Positions 57,266-64,000 of a stretch of 64,000 nucleotides of DNA are shown here, in pieces. The stretch is taken from positions 586,623,668-586,687,667 of the forward strand of contig CM053029.1 of the NCBI GenBank assembly GCA_028564925.1, read 5' to 3'. The notes below the pieces were generated by a model. It ran no database searches. It was not told the DNA's origin and saw only the letters and a program-made list of their open reading frames with translations. The position numbers and the translations under genes were made by a program. Positions within the stretch are counted from its first letter, which is position 1; the number at the start of each line of letters is the position of its first letter. This DNA comes from Lithobates sylvaticus. Taxonomy: Eukaryota; Chordata; Amphibia; Anura; Ranidae.

Positions 57266-58145
57266 AGAGAAGATATTTATGTATTTCTCCTCCAGCAAGG
57301 AAAGAAACAATGTATTTGTCTGCCTATTCAGAAGAGAAGATATTTATACATTTCTCCTCCAGCAAGGAAAGAAACAATGTATCTTTCTCCCCATTCAGCA
57401 GATAACATATTTATACATTTCACCTCTAGAAAGAAAAGAAACAATGTATTTTTCTGCCCATTCAGAAGATAACATATTTATACATTTCTCCTCCAGCAAG
57501 GAAAGAAACAATGTATCGTTCTCCCCTTTCAGAAAAGAAGATATTTATACATTTCTCCTCCAGAAAGGAAAGAGACAATTTATTTTTCTCCCCATTCAGA
57601 AGAGAAGATATTTATAAAGTTCACCTCCAGAAAGGAAAGAAACAATGTATTTTTCTCCCCATTCAGAAGATAACATATTTATACATTTCTCCTCCAGCAA
57701 GGAAAGAAACAATGTATCGTTCTCCCCTTTCAGAAGAGAAGATATTTATACATTTCTCCTCCAGCAAGGAAAGAAACAATGTATCTTTCTCCCCATTCAG
57801 AAGAGAAGATATTTATACATTTCACCTCTAGAAAGAAAAGAAACAATGTATTTTTCTGCCCATTCAGAAGATAACATATTTATACATTTCTCCTCCAGCA
57901 AGGGAAGAAACAATGTATCTTTCTCCCCATTTAGAAGAGAAGATATTTATTCATTTCTCTTCCAGAAAGGAAAGAAACAATGTATTTTTCTGCCCATTCA
58001 GAAGAGACGATATTTATACATTTCTCCTCCAGAAAGGAAAGAAACAATGTATTTTTCTGCCCATTCAGAAGAGACGATATTTATACATTTCACCTCCAGC
58101 AAGGAAAGAAACAATGTATCCGTCTCCCCATTCAGAAGAGAAAGC
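57266..58145. repeat. 67-bp minisatellite, about 13 copies
   Basis: The unit is gaagatatttatacatttct, cctccagcaaggaaagaaac, aatgtatctttctccccatt, then cagaaga (67 bp). Variants: gataac for gaagat, ccagaaagg for ccagcaagg. Since 67 leaves remainder 1 on division by 3, reading frames cycle every unit. Overlapping ORFs up to 176 codons result and have no coding significance. Confidence 0.95.
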
Positions 58146-58426
58146 ATACACGGGGGCTGTCTTTATAGTGATTAATCACCATGATAGCCAATCACAGGCT
58201 ATCACAGCAACTGGGCTTTACAGCTCCCGGTAGTTAGTATAGAACATGGAGCTCTTGGTGAGAGCCCAATCCCGTTGCTGGGAGCACGTTGTGCAATGGT
58301 CAATAAGGAAGCCCCTATTATCGGCCATTATACATTTAACCTAAGTTCGGAAGCCAGGAAGTGCATTATTGATAGTCGATTGCAAACAGCCACATCAGTT
58401 CTCTGTGTGCGCAAATGGGTTGAGTT
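58146..58426. other. no gene; probably the body of an outer hAT element
   Basis: Contains a taacctaagttcggaagcca motif. With the end at 58797-58836 it may form one tagggatgagc-type element, split by the hAT at 58427. The left end is not identified. Confidence 0.4.
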
Positions 58427-58788
58427 CAGGGGCGGACTGACAACTCATGGGGCCCCCGGGCAATAGGAGATTATGGGGCCTCCAGACAATCAGAGATTAT
58501 GGGGCCACACAGTATACACACACACAGTATACACATACATGTACACACAGTATACACAGACATGTTTCTATTGGCTGAGAAGGTACTGGAGAGGTGGGGC
58601 ATCTATAATCTCTGGATTTTTAGACCAAAAGGATGTCGGTAAGGGATATTTCAGAAACAGATGTTAAAAAAAAACAGATTTTTACATACTGTCCCTGGTT
58701 TTACTGAGGCTGGCAACCCTGATGGGGCCCCCTAGTGGCCGGGGCCCTCGGGAAGTGCCCGAGTGGCCGAATGGTCAGTCCGCCCCTG
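58427..58788. mobile_element. hAT MITE with perfect 8-bp target duplication
   Basis: Ends caggggcggactgac and gtcagtccgcccctg are perfect inverted repeats. Flanks gttgagtt (58419-58426 and 58789-58796) are identical. The 362-bp interior has acacagtatacac repeats at 58507-58560. No coding. Confidence 0.95.
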
Positions 58789-58796
58789 GTTGAGTT

Positions 58797-58837
58797 TGCT
58801 GCAAATCTGTACTCAGCCCAAACCCGGAGCTCATCCC
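58797..58837. mobile_element. end of an outer hAT-like element (tagggatgagc type)
   Basis: cccaaacccggagctcatcc followed by cta is the same kind of end as at 186. A Harbinger-like MITE begins directly at its last bases. Confidence 0.6.
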
Positions 58838-58969
58838 TAATGCCCTGTACACGCGATCGGACTTTCCGACAACAAAACCGTGGATTTTTGTTCAAAGGTT
58901 GTTGGCTCCAACTTGTCTTGCATACACACGGTCACACAAATGTTAACCAACAATTACGAACGTAGTGAC

Positions 58970-60133
58970 CAGGGGCGGTGCGTCCATAAAGGGCGCAGGA
59001 GCGCCGCCCCCCCTCTCCTGTCACTCTCTATACACCATAGATAGATTAATGCATTGCATGAATCTATCTATGGTCGCTGCTGACACCCCCTATTCAGGTG
59101 TCCGGCCCCTTTTCGGTCACCGGGCACCTGAATTACAGCGGTGGGGGTGTTTTTTGGAAACACCTGATTAGCGCCGTAGGCGTCCAAAAAGGTGACAAGC
59201 GGGCGCAACGCTGTGCGTTCCTTGTCACTCAGCACTGATGTTAGCAAACCGAAGGAATTCGGTTTGCTAACATTGTACTGCCCCTTAGCCAATCAGGAGC
59301 ACAGGTCTGGGTGACCTGTGCCCTGATTGGCTGAAACGACAGGCGCTGTGATTGGGCGCCTATCAGGCGTCCAATCATAGCAGAGGATGAGAGGATGAGA
59401 GGAGGAGCGGGCAGGAGAGGAAATGGAGGACACGATGCCGCCGTCACCCGAGACAAGGTAAGTGCAGGGTGGGGGGCACAGTGGCAGCTTCTTTGCAGGG
59501 ACTGTTTTGATGGGCAAAGTGGCTGCGTTTTGATGGGCAAAGTGGCTGCGTTTTGATGGGCAAAGTGGCTGCGTTTTGATGGGCACAGTGGCTGCGTTTG
59601 ATGGGCACAGTGGCTGCGTTTTGATGGGCAAAGTGGCTGCGTTTTGATGGGCAAAGTGGCTGCGTTTTGATGGGCAAAGTGGCTGCGTTTTGATGGGCAA
59701 AGTGGCTGTGTTTTGATGGGCACAGTGGCTGCGTTTTGATGGGCAAAGTGGCTGCGTTTTGATGGGCAAAGTGGCTGCGTTTTGATGGGCAAAGTGGCTG
59801 CGTTTTGATGGGCACAGTGGCTGCGTTTTAATGGGCAAAGTGGCTGTGTTTTGATGGGCACAGTGGCTGCGTTTTGATGGGCAAAGTGGCTGTGTTTTGA
59901 TGGGCAAAGTGGCTGCGTTTTGATGGGCAAAGTGGCTGCGTTTTGATGGGCAAAGTGGCTGCGTTTTGATGGGCAAAGTGGCTGCGTTTTGATGGGCACA
60001 GTGGCTGCGTTTTAATGGGCACAGTGGCTGTGTTTGGTACAGTGGCTGCATTTGATGGGCTTTTTTTTTCAGAATTTTTCAGTTTATTTGCGCCCGCCCC
60101 CCCCCCAAAAATTTTGAGCACCAGCCGCCACTG
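58970..60133. mobile_element. hAT element with 23-bp minisatellite, nested in the MITE
   Basis: Starts caggggcggtgcg and ends cagccgccactg. Flanks gtagtgac (58962-58969, 60134-60141) are identical. A G-rich promoter-like half lies at 59385-59465 with a gacaaggtaagtgcagg motif, then the minisatellite. It encodes no transposase. Confidence 0.92.
59505..60055. repeat. 23-bp minisatellite, about 24 copies
   Basis: The unit is ttttgatgggcaaagtggct plus gcg, with cac for aaa and tgt for gcg as variants. A length of 23 shifts the frame each unit, so overlapping ORFs of up to 252 codons appear on the minus strand; these are artefacts. Confidence 0.95.
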
Positions 60134-60442
60134 GTAGTGACGTACAAGACGTACGTGATATCTCCATTACGAACACTAGTTTTACAAGACCGAGCGCTTC
60201 CAGCTCGTACTTGATTCCGAGCATGCGTGGAGTTTTGTGCGACGGACTTGTGTACACACGATCGGAAAGTCCAACAACAAAAATTTGTTGGCGGAAAATT
60301 TGAGAACCTGCTAGCCAACATTTGTTGGCGGAAAGTCCGACAACAAATGTTCGATGGAGCATACACACGGTCAGACTTTCCGCCAACAAGCTCACATCCA
60401 ACATTTGTTGTCGGAAAATCCGATCGTGTGTACGGGGCATAA

Positions 60443-61515
60443 CAGTAATAAACACTCGCTGTGTTCAGTGAGCACTCCTAACAATAAATAGCATTCATGT
60501 GGACAATATTATCCTATTCTCGGCTCTTTCTAGGACCCCAGCCTACCGGGTGCCATCAGGTGCGTAAAAAGGTGCACTCCATCCTTATATTAGATCCAGC
60601 AGAATAATTTTCCCAGCTAAAAGGGTAGCAATTATCCTTGCGTCACGGTTAGGATTACAAAACATTGTGTTTTAATAGGAGTTATTTCCGTATTAAAAAA
60701 AAAAAGAACCGTCTCCATTCCGGAAGAAGGGATTTCGAATATGAATCACTCGTGTGAACCAGAGTAGGGACTCAGTTTCGCTTCCCCCCCCCCTACTGTA
60801 TCCTAAATGTGGGTCTGTCCTAACATAGCCTTCCCAGCTCCCGGCAGAACGAAAACTCCGAACCACCTCTTAGAGAGCCACATACTTTTCCCATGACATA
60901 TGAGGAAGCGAGGGTTGGAAAAAAGACCTGGGCTGGGTTCCTGGCATGGAAGGAAAGAGATTGGGAAAGATAGAGATAGATGCCGAGATCTGAACGGCAC
61001 GTGGATTTCCCTGGAAATAACATTCGTTCAGGAACAGGATGGAGTTAGATGGAGTTAAGATACCTCCAGGTTATAGTGATTTTGTATGGATCTGCATGCG
61101 GTACGGCCAAGCCAACAACGCAAGCGTTAAAACGCCTGGGTTTAATAAAGTTTAAAAGTAAAAACAAATGAGACCTTAAAACTCATTCTACGAAACACAT
61201 TTGTACCGACTCAACTCATTGCAGTGATTTGACATTCGAAAAGCCAGGCCAAGAACAACACCATGCGGCACATTGTATAGGGATGGAACACCTGTGATCC
61301 CCGCCTGCCAAGGTGCCCACCGGGCCAAGCTGGTACAAGAAATGATTATTTATGGGTGTTGTCATATGTGAGCACACTTCGCTGAGCAGATCTCCACCCG
61401 AGGGCCAAATAACAAATCTACATTCCAAGCAACAGAATGCACAGCACAAGAGAACTTCAGGGTCCTGCTATAAAGTGGCCGAGCCAGCAGGTTGTTTAGA
61501 TTGGCCAAAGTTCAT
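60443..61515. other. no recognisable gene
   Basis: About 1.07 kb of ordinary composition. Short ORFs up to 77 codons without motifs. No element ends or tandem repeats found. Confidence 0.4.
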
Positions 61516-62527
61516 TTAACCACTTCAGCCCCGGACCAATTGGCAGCCAAAGGACCAGGCCCCTTTTTGCGATTCGGCACTGCGTCGCTTTAACTGACAA
61601 TTGCGCGGTCGTGCGACGTGGCTCCAAAACAAAATTGGCGTCCTTTTTTTCCCACAAATAGAGCTTTCTTTTGGTGGTATTTGATCGCCTCTGCGGTTTT
61701 TATTTTTGCGCTAATAAACAAAAATAGAGCGACAATTTTGAAAAAAATGCAATATTTTTTGCTTTTTGCTATAATAAATATCCCCCCAAAAAAATATATA
61801 AAAAAACATTTTTTTTCCTCAGTTTCGGTCGATACGTATTCTCCTACATATTTTTGATAAAAAAAAAATCGTAATTAGCGATTATTGATTGGTTTGCGCA
61901 AAAGTTATAGCGTTTACAAAATAGAGGATAGTTTTATAGCATTTTTATTAATATTTTTTTTTTTACTAGTAATGGCGGCGATCAGCGATTTTTATTGTGA
62001 CTGCGACATTATGGCGGACACATCGGACATTTTTGACACATTTTTGGGACCATTGTCATTTATACAGCAATCAATGCTATTTAAATGCATTAATTCCTGT
62101 ATAAATGACAGTTGTAGTGAAGGGGTTAACCACTAGGGGAGGGGAGGGGTTATGGGCTGTGACGTGTGTGTGTTTTCTTACATTAGGGGGCGGGGCTGAC
62201 GTCTGACATCATTGATCGGCTTTCCCGATGACAGGGAACAGCCAATCAATGACAGGCAGAGTAGGAAGCGCGGGGAGAGGTTTGTTTACACAGACCTCTC
62301 CCCGTTCTTCAGCTCCGTGACCCGATCGCGGGACACCAGCGGCGATCGGGTCCGCTGGTCCCGCGGCTGGGGTCACGGAGCTCCCGACCGGGTCGCACGC
62401 GCGCCGCTGGCGGTGCGCACGCGACCCACGGGCAGGCATTTAAAGGATCCCGTACAGGTACGGGATTTTGCCTGCCCGTGCCATTCTGATCACGTATATG
62501 TACATGAGGCGGTCGGGAAGCGGTTAA
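61516..62527 (-). mobile_element. 1-kb TTAA-type ranid repeat, copy F
   Basis: Starts ttaaccacttcagccccgga and ends gtcgggaagcggttaa. Both TTAA edges are present. Blocks match copy E throughout (cgttcttcagctccgtgacc at 62302 against 56740). Full-length at 1012 bp and non-coding. Confidence 0.9.
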
Positions 62528-62643
62528 AGTGACGCTAAACTAAATCCGCACATTTAATGGCCAGGTAATGTTTTTTTTTTGTTTTTTTTACTGCATTTTT
62601 TTGCCTCATTGTCGAGCACCCGAACTTGTCCTTTTCCATCCTT

Positions 62644-63215
62644 AACCACTTGCCTGCTGAGCACTTTCACCCCCTTCCTGCCCCCAATTTTCAGCTTTCA
62701 GCGCTGTCACACTTTAGCCTCATACACACAATCGGACCGTGGACCAACTTTCCCGTGGATTTTTGTCCAAAGGGCGTTGGCCCCAAGTTGGTATTGCATA
62801 CACACGATCGGACTTTTTAGGCAACAAACATGAACGTAGTGACGTTTCAACGTACTGACGACACTTCAAAAGAGGACGTTCGAAAAAAAACAGCGCCACC
62901 TTTGGTCAACTTCTATATTGTTGTCTGATCTTTTGCATTGGTTCTGAGCATGCGTGTTTGTACTTTGTACAAAAGTCCGTTGGATTTGTGTACACACGGT
63001 CAGACTTTGGTCCATCTGACTTTTGTTGGCAGAAAGTTGGTCCGTTCGCACAGCCAACAAAAGTCCGTTGAAACCTGGAAAAAGTTGGTCCGATGGAGCG
63101 TACACACGGTCGGATGTTGGTCCAAAACAGCTAATTTGCATGTTGGTTGTCAAAAAGTCCGATCGTGTGTACGGGACTTTTGAATGACAATTGGGCGGTC
63201 ATGCAACACTGTACC
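62644..63215 (-). mobile_element. fragment of a TTAA-type repeat, split by a MITE
   Basis: ttaaccacttgcctgctgag opens a minus-strand copy of a related family; it is cut at 62715 by a MITE and resumes at 63178 with gaatgacaattgggcggtca. The 3' side then fades into unassigned DNA. Confidence 0.6.
62716..63177. mobile_element. Harbinger-like MITE, copy e
   Basis: The left end is agcctcatacacacaatcgg and the right end is ccgatcgtgtgtacgggac. Flanks are ttt on both sides (62713-62715, 63178-63180), in keeping with a 3-bp duplication. The gagcatgcgtgtttg motif is at 62947. More diverged than copies b and d. Confidence 0.75.
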
Positions 63216-63435
63216 CAAAGGACATTTTTATAATTTTTTGGAGACAGATGTTTCTTTTTTCTTAGTTTATATTATACAATTCTTGAAATAAGAAATTGTT
63301 CTCCTTCACTCATGTGCGCTGATGACAGGGGAAGATCCAGGGGGGGCAATGTGGCAATTGCCTCCCCCCCCCTAGAAATTAGATGCGGGTGAGAGAGCGG
63401 GCAGCCCAATGTTGTGCCAAGATCGGTTTCGCCAA

Positions 63436-63642
63436 CAAAATCTGTTTCCCCTGGCTCTCGGCTGAGATCGGATCTCCGCCTCTCCAGCCCTCTGCACCGC
63501 TGCTCCTTCTACTCTCCCCCAAATGCTAATCATCCTTCTACTGCCCCGTGCATTCAGGGGAGAGTAGGAGGAGCAGCGGTGCAGAGGGCTGGAGGGGCAG
63601 AGTACCGATCTCAGCCGAGAGCCAGGGGAGACGGATTTTGTA
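63436..63642. repeat. inverted repeat of about 85-bp arms
   Basis: Arm 63436-63520 (acaaaatctgtttcccctgg, then ctctcggctgagatcgg, then gcaccgctgctcc) is inverted at 63551-63642. The loop is about 30 bp. It directly precedes a minisatellite. Confidence 0.85.
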
Positions 63643-63653
63643 GGGGAAACCCT

Positions 63654-63880
63654 GGTGGCAGGTGGCGTAGTAAGTGACATTCCGCAACATGTGGCAGGTG
63701 ACGGTGGCAAGTGACAATCTGCATTTGGCGGCAGGCCAGTGACAACCAGCAATGTGTGGCAGGTGACGTGGCAAGTGACAATCTGCAACCTGAGGCAGGT
63801 GACCTGGCAAGTGACAATCTGCATCTGGCAGCAGGCAAGTGACAATCTGCATCTGGTGGCAGGTGACGGTGGCAAGTGAC
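63654..63880. repeat. short minisatellite, ggcaagtgacaatctgca units
   Basis: About seven imperfect units mixing ggtggcaggtgac and ggcaagtgacaatctgca. Beyond 63880 to the end of the window nothing is recognisable. Confidence 0.8.
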
Positions 63881-64000
63881 ACACTCAGGGCTCCCACTGC
63901 TTCTGCATTATGGTCAGTTGAACTATTTCATTTTATATAACAATGTAATAATAGAAATAATGCGCTTCAATCATCCTGACACCATAACAACCATGGTGCC

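Larger units (their letters stand above)
58841..60439. mobile_element. Harbinger-like MITE, copy d, holding a hAT element
   Basis: Ends tgccctgtacacgcgatcgg and ccgatcgtgtgtacggggca, with taa on each side (58838-58840, 60440-60442). Without the inserted hAT and one duplication copy it is 427 bp, like the other copies. Confidence 0.9.

Noticed and set aside
57279-58233. ORFs of 106-176 codons in the 67-bp array
   Set aside because: The unit length makes each frame rotate through the array; no domain or start is supported.
59241-60051. Two 252-codon minus-strand ORFs rich in HQNAATLPIK
   Set aside because: They are frame-shifted reads of a 23-bp minisatellite in a hAT element.

Overview
This is a gene-poor stretch of a large vertebrate genome, most likely a true frog (Ranidae). 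That identification is mine from memory. It rests on repeat families I recognise as typical of ranid frogs: the roughly 1 kb TTAA-ended repeat opening with an accacttgccgaccgcc-type end (six copies here), the Harbinger-like MITE with tgccgcgtacacacgatcgg-type ends (five copies), and hAT-like elements ending in tagggatgagc or tagacatgtgc. A Ty3/Gypsy chromovirus, a DIRS-type element and L1, L2 and CR1 LINEs fit the same picture. I see no host protein-coding exon, tRNA, rRNA or other host RNA gene. The only long ORFs belong to transposons or are by-products of tandem repeats.

Layout. 1-5 kb: a composite element with gcgtataacacgc ends, carrying a 1.7 kb 21/23-bp minisatellite and a nested hairpin-rich TTAA element. 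5-11 kb: a decayed Tc1 copy, a second composite element in opposite orientation, a hAT element with 8-bp target duplications, a rearranged Tc1 copy holding two Harbinger-like MITEs, and a palindromic hAT. 11.3-16.2 kb: a 5'-truncated L1-clade LINE on the minus strand, flanked by a 19-bp target duplication. 17-25.3 kb: hAT, Tigger-like and TTAA elements plus poorly classified repeat DNA. 25.4-29.2 kb: a broken DIRS-type element with a MITE inside it. 29.7-35.6 kb: a whole-looking, very young chromovirus on the minus strand with near-identical LTRs. 36.9-43.5 kb: an L2 3' end, two hAT elements sharing one target site (one holding a CR1 tail and a fold-back element), and more hAT elements. 43.5-51.7 kb: one uninterrupted array of a 28-bp repeat, about 290 copies. 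52-64 kb: four further copies of the 1 kb TTAA repeat, all on the minus strand, a 67-bp minisatellite, and a nested hAT/Harbinger/hAT cluster.

Nothing here works together as an operon or pathway. The history is one of repeated nesting, and many nests can be ordered by their target-site duplications. The best candidates for something undescribed are the composite minisatellite-carrying element family, the hairpin element with an intron-like GT-AG cassette, the 28-bp array with higher-order structure, and the double hAT insertion at one target site. All coordinates were read by eye; element edges without a stated target duplication are approximate by tens of bases.
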